The translations under genes and the position numbers were made by a program. The notes beneath the pieces were generated by a model that did not search any database, had not been told where the DNA came from, and was given only the letters and a program-made list of their open reading frames with translations. This document shows positions 8,536 through 16,115 of a DNA stretch of 64,000 bases, piece after piece. How positions within the stretch are numbered: position 1 is the first letter of the stretch; each line of letters opens with the position of its first letter. The DNA lies in the NCBI GenBank assembly GCA_000961725.1, contig LADS01000069.1:27580-91579 (forward strand), given 5' to 3'. Source of the DNA: Desulfobulbaceae bacterium BRH_c16a. Its GTDB lineage: Bacteria; Desulfobacterota; Desulfobulbia; Desulfobulbales; Desulfocapsaceae.

Positions 8536-8949
8536 ATGACTATATCGGAGTTGATGAAACAGTTTGCCGATCCGGGGCTGATGCATTCCCTGTCGGTTTC
8601 AGAGAAATTTTTAGCAGGATTTGTCACTACCCTGCTGGGAATGGGCATCACCTTTGCGGCCCTCATTGTTCTTCAGGTTGTCATCTCCTGGATGGACCGG
8701 CTGATCAACAGAACTGCAACCGGTCCGGCAGAAGCCCCGGCGCCTGCTGCAGTGGCGAAGCCGGCTCCCGGCAGTGAAAAAAGCGAGCAGGACGACCAGG
8801 AACTCGTCGCGGTGCTGACCGCAGTTATTGCCATGAAAATGAAGACCTCGGTCGGCAACATTGTGATCAGGAATATTGAAAAAATCGAAGATCGCTCTCC
8901 GGCCTGGAACAGTGCGGGAATTATCGAGCAGATGAACAGCAGAATTTAA
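8536..8949 (+). CDS. mmdD: Methylmalonyl-CoA decarboxylase delta/gamma (OadG-type) subunit
   Basis: The 137-aa protein has one membrane helix (about residues 24-50), an Ala/Pro linker (about 62-78) and a conserved C-terminal segment ending in AWNSAGIIEQMN. This is the OadG/MmdD plan: the helix anchors the complex to the beta subunit and the tail holds the carboxyltransferase. The start follows GGAGG, and it sits 15 bp after mmdA. The tail resembles the end of the 77-aa peptide at 18186. Confidence 0.85.
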   Translation: MTISELMKQFADPGLMHSLSVSEKFLAGFVTTLLGMGITFAALIVLQVVISWMDRLINRTATGPAEAPAPAAVAKPAPGSEKSEQDDQELVAVLTAVIAMKMKTSVGNIVIRNIEKIEDRSPAWNSAGIIEQMNSRI

Positions 8950-8971
8950 TATCGAGAGGGAGGTTGCACAG

Positions 8972-9364
8972 ATGAAAATGTTCAGAGTCGTTGTAAACGG
9001 AAGTGAATACAAGGTTGGCATAGAGGAACTCGCCGAAGAAAAAACAGGCAACCCCGGAAAAGCCCACGCGACGCCTTCGCCGCGGCCTGCGCAACCCAAA
9101 GCTTCGCCGAAGCCGGAACCGGCTAAAAGCGTCGAGGCAAGCACCGCCAACGGCAGGATTATTGCACCTATGCCGGGCACAATTCTTCGGGTCGCCGTGG
9201 CTGCCGGCGATAAAGCAGCCAAAGGACAGACCCTGCTGGTTCTTGAAGCAATGAAAATGGAAAATGAAATACTGGCGCCTGCCGACTGTGTAATCGAGGA
9301 AGTCAAGGTAGCCAAGGGCGTCTCGGTGAACGTCGGCGACACTTTGATCGTTTTGTCATCCTAA
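8972..9364 (+). CDS. mmdC: Biotin carrier subunit of methylmalonyl-CoA decarboxylase
   Basis: The 130-aa protein has a short N-terminal segment, a flexible Pro/Ala/Lys linker (about 30-58) and a C-terminal biotinyl domain with EAMKMEN, where Lys95 is the biotinylation site. It shuttles carboxyl groups from MmdA to MmdB. It lies 22 bp after mmdD, with an AGGGAGG ribosome site. Confidence 0.93.
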   Translation: MKMFRVVVNGSEYKVGIEELAEEKTGNPGKAHATPSPRPAQPKASPKPEPAKSVEASTANGRIIAPMPGTILRVAVAAGDKAAKGQTLLVLEAMKMENEILAPADCVIEEVKVAKGVSVNVGDTLIVLSS

Positions 9365-9377
9365 GGGAGGCAGTCTC

Positions 9378-10541
9378 ATGCTTGAAATACTCATAACTTT
9401 CTTCAAGAGCACCGGATTTGCCGGCCTGACCTTCGGGGCCATCCTCATGATCGGCATAGCCTGTCTGCTGCTGTTTCTTGCTATCGTCAAAAAATTCGAG
9501 CCTCTTCTTTTAGTGCCCATCGCCTTCGGAGTCCTTTTGACCAACCTCCCTCTGGCCGGAATGATGACCGAACCGGTGCTTGAGATCAAAGACAACATAA
9601 TCCATACCGTCGCACCGGGCGGTCTGCTTTACTACCTTTTCCAGGGCGACCACCTGGGCATCTTCCCGCCGCTCATCTTCATGGGCGTGGGAGCGATGAC
9701 CGACTTCGGCCCTTTAATCGCCAACCCCAAATCCCTTCTTCTTGGCGCCGCGGCCCAGTTCGGGATCTTCCTGACCTTCATGGGGGCAATCTTCTCGGGA
9801 CTTTTTACCGCTCAGGAGGCCGCGTCCATCGGCATTATCGGCGGCGCCGACGGTCCGACGGCAATCTTCCTCTCCTCGAAACTCGCTCCGCATCTGCTTG
9901 GTCCGATCGCCATCGCCGCCTATTCCTATATGGCCATGGTGCCGATCATCCAGCCGCCGATTATGCGACTGCTCACTACCAGGCAGGAAAGAATGATCAA
10001 AATGGAGCAGCTTCGTGAGGTCAGCAAGAGGGAAAAAATCATCTTCCCGATACTTGTGACGATCATCGTCTCGCTCATGGTACCGCCTGCCGCGACCCTC
10101 ATCGGCATGTTGATGCTCGGCAACCTGTTCAGGGAATGCGGTGTGGTCGGACGCCTTGAAGACACCTCCAAAAATGCCCTGATCAACATCATCACCATTT
10201 TCCTCGGCGTGACGGTCGGCGCCACGGCAACTGCCGAGCAGTTTTTAAAGGTTGAGACTCTCGCTATTCTTGCGCTTGGCGTAATCGCCTTCGGCATCGG
10301 CACCGCCTCGGGAGTGGTTCTGGCTAAAATCATGAACAAGGTATTTAGAATGAACATCAATCCGCTCATCGGTTCGGCCGGAGTCTCAGCCGTGCCAATG
10401 GCCGCAAGAGTCTCCCAGGTGGTCGGCCAGAAGGAAGATCCCGGAAACTTCCTCCTCATGCATGCCATGGGTCCCAATGTAGCCGGAGTAATAGGATCGG
10501 CGGTCTCGGCCGGAGTGATGTTATCGCTCTTTGGCGGCTAA
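9378..10541 (+). CDS. mmdB: Na+-pumping decarboxylase beta subunit
   Basis: The 387-aa protein is highly hydrophobic with about ten membrane segments and the family signature GGADGPTAIF in a re-entrant region, plus GSAGVSAVPMAARV near the C-terminus. It decarboxylates carboxybiotin and exports Na+ across the inner membrane. It is the last gene of the tetR1-mmdADCB operon, 13 bp after mmdC, with AGGGAGG before the ATG. Family members also serve oxaloacetate and glutaconyl-CoA decarboxylases; methylmalonyl-CoA is chosen from context. Confidence 0.93.
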   Translation: MLEILITFFKSTGFAGLTFGAILMIGIACLLLFLAIVKKFEPLLLVPIAFGVLLTNLPLAGMMTEPVLEIKDNIIHTVAPGGLLYYLFQGDHLGIFPPLIFMGVGAMTDFGPLIANPKSLLLGAAAQFGIFLTFMGAIFSGLFTAQEAASIGIIGGADGPTAIFLSSKLAPHLLGPIAIAAYSYMAMVPIIQPPIMRLLTTRQERMIKMEQLREVSKREKIIFPILVTIIVSLMVPPAATLIGMLMLGNLFRECGVVGRLEDTSKNALINIITIFLGVTVGATATAEQFLKVETLAILALGVIAFGIGTASGVVLAKIMNKVFRMNINPLIGSAGVSAVPMAARVSQVVGQKEDPGNFLLMHAMGPNVAGVIGSAVSAGVMLSLFGG

Positions 10542-10589
10542 GCCGTTGTCAAAAAATAACATGGCCAAGGTAATGCCCGGAACGGTCTC

Positions 10590-10643
10590 AGGAGCCGTAA
10601 CGAAATGGTTGAAAAATGGCCTGGTTATTTCGTAACGGCTCCT
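10590..10643 (+). terminator. Stem-loop downstream of mmdB
   Basis: The arms 10590-10606 and 10627-10643 pair with one mismatch (17-bp arms, 20-nt loop). No strong T-run follows, so this may be a stabilising or attenuating hairpin rather than an efficient terminator. Confidence 0.5.
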
Positions 10644-10668
10644 AAAGTGAAAGCCTGTTCCCTCTAGG

Positions 10669-10702
10669 AAGGCGTCCTTACACTCTGAATGAAGGACGCC
10701 TT
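10669..10702 (+). terminator. Perfect 11-bp stem-loop downstream of mmdB
   Basis: AAGGCGTCCTT (10669-10679) pairs perfectly with 10692-10702 across a 12-nt loop. A short T-run overlaps the end of the stem. It is the better terminator candidate of the two hairpins after mmdB. Confidence 0.6.
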
Positions 10703-10778
10703 TCGGCGCAGGCCAGACACTCTGAGACAGAGATAAAGATGTATCGACAAAAAGGATATCCGCCCTGCCGCTTTTTAC

Positions 10779-10828
10779 TTGAAAAGAATCCGTCGATACA
10801 TTACAACATAGATGTGTAACGATGTTAC
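10779..10828 (+). promoter_or_regulatory. Predicted tetR2 promoter with operator copy
   Basis: TTGAAA (10779-10784), a 17-bp spacer and TACAAC (10802-10807) form a weak sigma-70 promoter. GTAACGATGTTAC at 10816-10828 follows it; this matches the tetR1 operator at 12 of 13 positions, and the flanking TGT is also shared. The operator lies downstream of the -10 at nearly the same offset as at tetR1, arguing for common control of both blocks. Confidence 0.58.
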
Positions 10829-10977
10829 CAACTTTTACATGCCTAACATCTCATGAATTTCTTTTTGACGAAATTTCAGATAATTACTAGGCGATAAAAC
10901 AAATAACAAGAATACACATCACAGTACTCCAAGAGACCCAACAGGCATAAGCCAAAGACCTCGTTTTTTCGTGCAAG

Positions 10978-11631
10978 ATGAAAAAATCAAATCACCATGA
11001 ACCAACAACAAAGCTGGACGAACTGAGCGGAGACATACACAAACGACTTGAGAATGCGGTCCTGGAGGTTTTCTCCAATTCCGACTTTCACCGTGCGTCC
11101 ATCCGCGATATTGCCAACAAAGCAGGGGTGAGCTTTACCACGATTTACAAGCATTACGGCAGCAAGGAAAGGCTGGTCTTCGCCTTTGTCGATATCTGGA
11201 TGGGAAAATTGACGGACCGCATTGTCGACCACCTGCAGGGAATTGAAAACCTTAAGGAAAAGCTTCGCAAGGTTTTCTGGCTGCAGCTTGACTACTACGA
11301 AAGGCACGAAGGGCTCGGCAAGATAGTTTTCATGACCCTGCCGATGAAAACATGGATGGCCGACGAGACGTTCAATCAACCCCGGATGATGTCCCTGATG
11401 ATAGACGTCCTGAGACAAGGGCAGCAGGAGGGTGTTCTCAACCCTCATGTACGGGCTGGAACCCTGCTCGATTTTCTTATGGGTTTTGTCCAGCGCAGTT
11501 TCTTCATGTGGATACTCCGGGGGAAAAAAGGCAGCCTCTCGGAACAGGCCAATATCATGTTCGAGATGGTCTGGCAGGGCATGGCCAATCCGCACAAACA
11601 CCTTCAGGTTCTCCCTCCTGAAAAAAAATAG
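10978..11631 (+). CDS. TetR-family regulator 2 of the methylmalonyl-CoA genes
   Basis: The 217-aa protein is a close paralogue of TetR1 (about 70% identical by eye along the whole length, including the ligand-binding domain). The HTH reads ASIRDIANKAGVSFTTIYKH. It begins the block tetR2-mce-mcm. The duplication with shared operators suggests the two proteins form overlapping homo- or heterodimers. No strong Shine-Dalgarno precedes the ATG, so translation may be low. Confidence 0.88.
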   Translation: MKKSNHHEPTTKLDELSGDIHKRLENAVLEVFSNSDFHRASIRDIANKAGVSFTTIYKHYGSKERLVFAFVDIWMGKLTDRIVDHLQGIENLKEKLRKVFWLQLDYYERHEGLGKIVFMTLPMKTWMADETFNQPRMMSLMIDVLRQGQQEGVLNPHVRAGTLLDFLMGFVQRSFFMWILRGKKGSLSEQANIMFEMVWQGMANPHKHLQVLPPEKK

Positions 11632-11691
11632 AGCCAAAACAAGAACACGAAACGCCCACGGGCACCCATTCCGACTTTTTGGAGGCACACA

Positions 11692-12096
11692 ATGGAAATA
11701 CTCAAAATCGATCACTTAGGAATAGCGGTTAACAGCATCGACGATGGCAAAAACTTCTGGTCAGATGTTCTCGGACTGAAATTCGAAGGTGCGGAGACAG
11801 TTGAAACGCAGAAAGTCACCACTGCCTTCTTCCCGGTTGGAGAAAGCGAGGTGGAACTGCTTGAATCCACCTCACCCGACGGGCCGGTCGCGAAATTTAT
11901 CGAGAAAAAAGGCACCGGCTTTCAACATGTCGCATTCCGGGTAGCCAATATCGAAGCAGCCCTTGCCGAACTGAAGGAAAAAGGAATACAACTCATCGAC
12001 CAGCAGCCGAGGATAGGCGCGGGCGGTGCCAAAATTGCCTTTTTGCATCCCAAGGCGACCGGTGGCGTCCTGGTCGAACTTTGTGAACGTTCATAA
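11692..12096 (+). CDS. mce: Methylmalonyl-CoA epimerase
   Basis: The 134-aa protein is a glyoxalase/VOC-fold epimerase with metal ligands visible as His8 (IDHLGIAV), His79 (GFQHVAFRV) and Glu129 (VLVELCE). It interconverts (S)- and (R)-methylmalonyl-CoA, linking the carboxyltransferases to the mutase. It follows GGAGG, starts 60 bp after tetR2 and precedes the mutase gene. Confidence 0.93.
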   Translation: MEILKIDHLGIAVNSIDDGKNFWSDVLGLKFEGAETVETQKVTTAFFPVGESEVELLESTSPDGPVAKFIEKKGTGFQHVAFRVANIEAALAELKEKGIQLIDQQPRIGAGGAKIAFLHPKATGGVLVELCERS

Positions 12097-12164
12097 TACT
12101 CGTCGTGCATTCTCCCGGTCCCCAGCCGGAGATGTGAGATTTCACCCCAGACAAGGAGTCGCAC

Positions 12165-14306
12165 ATGGCAAAGCATCCCGAACTGCAGAAATGGATAGAA
12201 ACTGCTGAAAAGCAGATGAAAGGCAAGTCCGTCGAGACCCTCGACTGGATGACGCCGGAAGGTATCAAGGTCAAACCGCTCTACACCGCGGAAGACATCG
12301 AGGGAATGGAATCGGCCAACACCCTGCCCGGCATGGCCCCCTATGTTCGCGGCCCCATGGCTACCATGTATACCGGTCGGCCCTGGACCATCCGCCAGTA
12401 TGCCGGCTTTTCCACCGCCAAGGAATCGAATGCATTTTACCGCAAGGCTCTCGCCGCAGGCCAGAAAGGACTGTCGGTTGCCTTCGACCTGGCGACCCAC
12501 CGCGGCTACGATTCCGATCACCCCCGGGTAGCCGGAGATATCGGCAAGGCCGGAGTTGCCATCGATTCCGTTGAAGATATGAAGATCCTTTTCGACGGCA
12601 TCCCGCTCGATCAGATGTCGGTCTCGATGACCATGAACGGCGCCGTCATCCCTATTCTCGCAGGCTACATCGTCGCGGCGGAAGAGCAGGGAGTCAGCCA
12701 CGACAAGCTGGAAGGAACCATCCAGAACGACATCCTCAAGGAATACCTGACCCGCAACACCTATATCTACCCCCCCGGCCCTTCCATGCGGATTATCTCC
12801 GACATCATGGCGTTCTGCTCGAAAGAGATGCCGAAATACAACACCATCAGCATCAGCGGCTATCACATGATGGAAGCCGGCGCCAACAGTGTGCTGCAGA
12901 CCGCCTTCACCCTGGCCGACGGGGTCGAATACGTCAAAGCCGCGATAGCGAGCGGCATGGATGTCGACACCTTTGCCCCGAGGCTTTCTTTCTTCTTCGG
13001 CATAGGCATGAATTTCTTCATGGATATCGCCATGCTCCGCGCCGCCAGACTCCTCTGGTACCGGCTGATGAGTCAATTCAATCCGAAAAATCCGAAATCC
13101 TCGATGCTCCGCACCCACTGCCAGACTTCCGGCTGGAGCCTGACCGAGCAGGATCCCTACAACAATGTTATCCGCACCACCCTGGAAGCGATGTCCGCCG
13201 TGCTGGGCGGGACCCAGTCCCTGCACACCAACTCCTTCGACGAGGCGATCGGTCTGCCAACCGATTTCTCGGCCCGCATCGCCAGAAACACCCAGATCGT
13301 AATCCAGGAAGAATCGCAGGTCTGCCATGTCATCGACCCCCTGGGCGGATCCTACTACGTCGAATCCCTGACCAGCAGCATTGTCGATGAAGCACAGAAA
13401 ATCATCGATGAAATCGAAAAACTGGGAGGAATGGCCAAGGCTATCGAGAGCGGCATGCCGAAGATGCGCATCGAGGAATCCGCCGCGAGAAAACAGGCGA
13501 GGATCGATCAAGGCCTCGACGTTATCGTCGGTGTCAACAAATATAAGCTGGCAAACGAGAAAATCGATTTCGAGGTCCGGGAAGTCCCTGCCTCGGTTCG
13601 TGACGAGCAGGTTGCAAGAATCAAGGAGACCAAGGCTAACCGCGACAAGGCCGCAGTCGAGCGGGCACTCGCAGATCTCACCGTTGCTGCCAGAAACGGC
13701 GGCAATCTTCTTGCCGCGGCACTGCCGGCAGTCCGGGCCAGAGCCACGGTCGGTGAAATTTCCGATGCCATGGAAGGGGTGTTCGGCCGCTTCGTCGCCA
13801 CCACCCGCTGCATCTCCGGCGCCTACTCTTCCGAATTCAAAGGAGACAATACCATCATCACGGCAATCAAACAGCGGACCAATGTGTTTCTCGAAAAGCA
13901 CGGCAGGCGTCCACGACTCCTGGTGACCAAGATGGGTCAGGACGGACATGACCGGGGCTTCAAGGTTATCGCCTCTGCCTATGCCGATCTGGGCTTTGAC
14001 GTCGACATCAGTCCGATGTTCCAGACTCCTGAAGAAGCGGCGAAAATGGCGATCGAAAACGATGTCCATGTAGTCGGCGCCTCCAGCCTTGCCGCGGGAC
14101 ACAAATCACTCATTCCCGCCCTGATCGAGGAACTGAAAAAGAACGGCGGCGAAGAGATCCTGGTAGTAGCCGGCGGTGTCATTCCTCCGGGCGACTACGA
14201 CTTCCTCTTCAAGGCCGGTGTAAAGGCGGTGTTCGGTCCCGGCACCCCGATACCGGATTCCGCCGACAGAACGCTTGCCCTGCTGGAAGAAAAGTACTTA
14301 AAGTAG
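12165..14306 (+). CDS. Methylmalonyl-CoA mutase, single-chain B12 enzyme
   Basis: The 713-aa protein combines the substrate-binding TIM barrel (about 1-560) and the cobalamin domain (about 580-713). The B12 signature DGHDRG has its cobalt-ligand histidine at residue 595. It rearranges succinyl-CoA and (R)-methylmalonyl-CoA. The N-terminal region has PGMAPYVRGPMATMYTGRPWTIRQ in shortened form and the barrel motif GVSHDKLEGT, both typical. It is cotranscribed with mce and ends at a strong terminator that separates it from its chaperone meaB. AAGGAG precedes the ATG. Confidence 0.95.
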   Translation: MAKHPELQKWIETAEKQMKGKSVETLDWMTPEGIKVKPLYTAEDIEGMESANTLPGMAPYVRGPMATMYTGRPWTIRQYAGFSTAKESNAFYRKALAAGQKGLSVAFDLATHRGYDSDHPRVAGDIGKAGVAIDSVEDMKILFDGIPLDQMSVSMTMNGAVIPILAGYIVAAEEQGVSHDKLEGTIQNDILKEYLTRNTYIYPPGPSMRIISDIMAFCSKEMPKYNTISISGYHMMEAGANSVLQTAFTLADGVEYVKAAIASGMDVDTFAPRLSFFFGIGMNFFMDIAMLRAARLLWYRLMSQFNPKNPKSSMLRTHCQTSGWSLTEQDPYNNVIRTTLEAMSAVLGGTQSLHTNSFDEAIGLPTDFSARIARNTQIVIQEESQVCHVIDPLGGSYYVESLTSSIVDEAQKIIDEIEKLGGMAKAIESGMPKMRIEESAARKQARIDQGLDVIVGVNKYKLANEKIDFEVREVPASVRDEQVARIKETKANRDKAAVERALADLTVAARNGGNLLAAALPAVRARATVGEISDAMEGVFGRFVATTRCISGAYSSEFKGDNTIITAIKQRTNVFLEKHGRRPRLLVTKMGQDGHDRGFKVIASAYADLGFDVDISPMFQTPEEAAKMAIENDVHVVGASSLAAGHKSLIPALIEELKKNGGEEILVVAGGVIPPGDYDFLFKAGVKAVFGPGTPIPDSADRTLALLEEKYLK

Positions 14307-14321
14307 CCATCCACCTCTCAT

Positions 14322-14366
14322 GCGGAATCAGCGGTTTGCCTGCCGCTGATTCCGCGTTTTCTTTTT
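14322..14366 (+). terminator. Strong intrinsic terminator after the mutase gene
   Basis: A perfect 13-bp GC-rich stem (14322-14334 / 14343-14355) with an 8-nt loop is followed by GTTTTCTTTTT. This should stop most transcription before meaB. Confidence 0.88.
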
Positions 14367-14412
14367 GAATCTCGGCTTACACCAATCGGCAATACTTACT
14401 GACCATCACGCA

Positions 14413-15408
14413 ATGCTTAAAACACCCAAGGAATATATCGACGGCGTCCTCAACGGGGATCGTCTGGCTCTTGCTAAAACCATCACCCTTATCGAAAGCA
14501 CCCTGCCTTCCCACCAGGATATGGCACGCACCATTGTCGATTCGCTGCTTCCCCATACCGGCAAGGGTACTCGTCTTGGCATCACCGGAGTACCGGGAGC
14601 AGGCAAAAGCACCTACATCGAAAGCTTTGGCACAATGCTTACCGAGCTTGGACACCGGGTTGCGGTTCTGGCCATAGATCCCAGCAGCATCCGCAGCGGC
14701 GGCAGTATCCTTGGCGACAAAACCCGGATGGAAAAACTGGCGGTGGACAAAAACGCGTTCATCCGGCCCTCCCCTTCGAGCGGGACCCTGGGCGGAGTCG
14801 GCAGGAAAACTCGCGAATCGATGCTTGTCTGCGAAGCGGCAGGCTATGATGTGGTGATCATCGAGACGGTCGGGGTCGGACAATCGGAAACAACGGTGGC
14901 ATCGATGGTCGATTTTTTTCTGGTGCTGATGATTGCCGGAGCTGGAGACGAGCTTCAAGGCATAAAGAAAGGTGTTCTGGAGGTTGCCGACGCCATCGTC
15001 ATCAATAAGGCGGATGGCGACAACATTCAGAAGGCCGAGCTGGCCCGCAAGGAATATCGAACCGCCCTGCACATGCTCATGCAGTTCAGCCCAAGCTGGA
15101 CACCGCCCGTTCTCACCTGCAGCGCGATTGAAAAGATCGGCTTAAAAAAGATCTGGGAAACCATTCAGGAACACCGGCAAAAATTGACTGCCAGCGGTGA
15201 AATCGAGAAAAAGAGAAGGGATCAGGCCCTTGACTGGATGGCCTTTCTGCTTGACGAGGGCTTTCGCCAGTGGTTTTACACCAACCCCCGGGTCAAAGCT
15301 GCCCTTCCAGGGTTAAAAGCTGAGGTGGAAAAAGGCACGACGTCGCCAACGGCGGCAGCCGACATTCTCCTGGGTTTTCTGGATGGAAGACACCTGAAGG
15401 GCTGTTAA
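14413..15408 (+). CDS. meaB: MeaB/ArgK-type G-protein chaperone of methylmalonyl-CoA mutase
   Basis: The ATG at 14413 (331 aa) is preferred: the longer frame starts with a TTG inside the T-run of the terminator. The protein has the SIMIBI GTPase motifs: P-loop GVPGAGKST, the AIDPSS switch, ETVGVGQSE and the NKADGDN base-recognition motif. MeaB loads and protects adenosylcobalamin in the mutase using GTP. No clear Shine-Dalgarno or promoter is visible between the terminator and the start, so expression may depend on read-through. Confidence 0.9.
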   Translation: MLKTPKEYIDGVLNGDRLALAKTITLIESTLPSHQDMARTIVDSLLPHTGKGTRLGITGVPGAGKSTYIESFGTMLTELGHRVAVLAIDPSSIRSGGSILGDKTRMEKLAVDKNAFIRPSPSSGTLGGVGRKTRESMLVCEAAGYDVVIIETVGVGQSETTVASMVDFFLVLMIAGAGDELQGIKKGVLEVADAIVINKADGDNIQKAELARKEYRTALHMLMQFSPSWTPPVLTCSAIEKIGLKKIWETIQEHRQKLTASGEIEKKRRDQALDWMAFLLDEGFRQWFYTNPRVKAALPGLKAEVEKGTTSPTAAADILLGFLDGRHLKGC

Positions 15409-15437
15409 AGCTGAGTTGAGCAGCTTGTCTGCTCGTA

Positions 15438-15463
15438 CGAAACTTATCCCCTTGTGGGATGAG
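15438..15463. repeat. Partial copy of the dispersed AAGGTACTTA/CCCCTTGTGGG element
   Basis: ACTTATCCCCTTGTGGGATGAG between converging meaB and gamma-CA genes matches the right module of the repeat family at 18124, 20379-20605, 42351 and 58041. Only this module is present. Confidence 0.5.
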
Positions 15464-15474
15464 AAAAGAAGAAG

Positions 15475-15984
15475 TTATTTATACCAGCTAGCGTATTCGA
15501 TGTAATTTTCGGCGATTCTTTCGATTTCTCCCGAGATCAACTCTCGGCTGATATCCTTCACCTTCTTTGCCGGCACGCCGGCGTAGATCGATCCACTCTC
15601 TACCTTCGTTCCCTGGGTGACAACTGCGCCGGCGGCGATAATCGAGTTACTCTCGACCACACAGTCGTCCATGACGATGGCACCCATTCCAATCAAAACA
15701 TTGTCGTGCACGGTGCAGCCATGGACGATGGCATTGTGCCCGACCGACACGTTGTTGCCAATATGTGTCGGATACTTCCGATAGGTACAGTGAACGACCG
15801 CCCCATCCTGAATATTCACCTTGTTGCCCAGCCGGATAAAGTTGACGTCACCCCGAAGGACGGCGTTATACCAGATACTGCACTGATCTCCCATCTCGAT
15901 GTCGCCAACGATGACGGCATTTTCGGCAAAGAAACAATCCTTGCCGAATTTCGGCATGTGTCCATTCAGTTCTTTGATAATCAT
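15475..15984 (-). CDS. Gamma-carbonic-anhydrase-family hexapeptide protein
   Basis: The 169-aa protein is a left-handed beta-helix with hexapeptide repeats (VIVGDIEMGDQCSIWYNAVL and following) and the gamma-CA histidines: one in VVHCT and two in SVGHNAIVHG. Related proteins (YrdA, CaiE, Cam) hydrate CO2 or are zinc-binding relatives of uncertain activity. It is the last gene of the minus-strand carboxyltransferase group, 131 bp after the 5S/1.3S gene, so local CO2/bicarbonate handling is plausible. It converges with meaB. Confidence 0.85.
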   Translation of the reverse strand: MIIKELNGHMPKFGKDCFFAENAVIVGDIEMGDQCSIWYNAVLRGDVNFIRLGNKVNIQDGAVVHCTYRKYPTHIGNNVSVGHNAIVHGCTVHDNVLIGMGAIVMDDCVVESNSIIAAGAVVTQGTKVESGSIYAGVPAKKVKDISRELISGEIERIAENYIEYASWYK

Positions 15985-16115
15985 GGCAGCCTCACATCAT
16001 GCATACTGGAAAAAAATACGCCTTTCCACTTCATTTTCATTGGAGAAAAAAGAAGAGGGGCACAGGACTTTGCAAGAGTGACCGACCCCCCAAAATCCTG
16101 CGCCCCACCCCGAGA

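Larger units (their letters stand above)
10542..10977. other. Intergenic region between mmdB and tetR2
   Basis: The 436-bp gap holds the two hairpins listed at 10590 and 10669 and, to their right, an AT-rich promoter region with the operator-like site before tetR2. No gene is supported. Confidence 0.65.

Noticed and set aside
11922..14102. 726-codon frame antisense to the methylmalonyl-CoA mutase gene
   Set aside because: It is a long open shadow of a GC-rich, highly expressed-type gene; its His/Gly/Asp-rich composition matches an antisense artefact and the mutase is certain.
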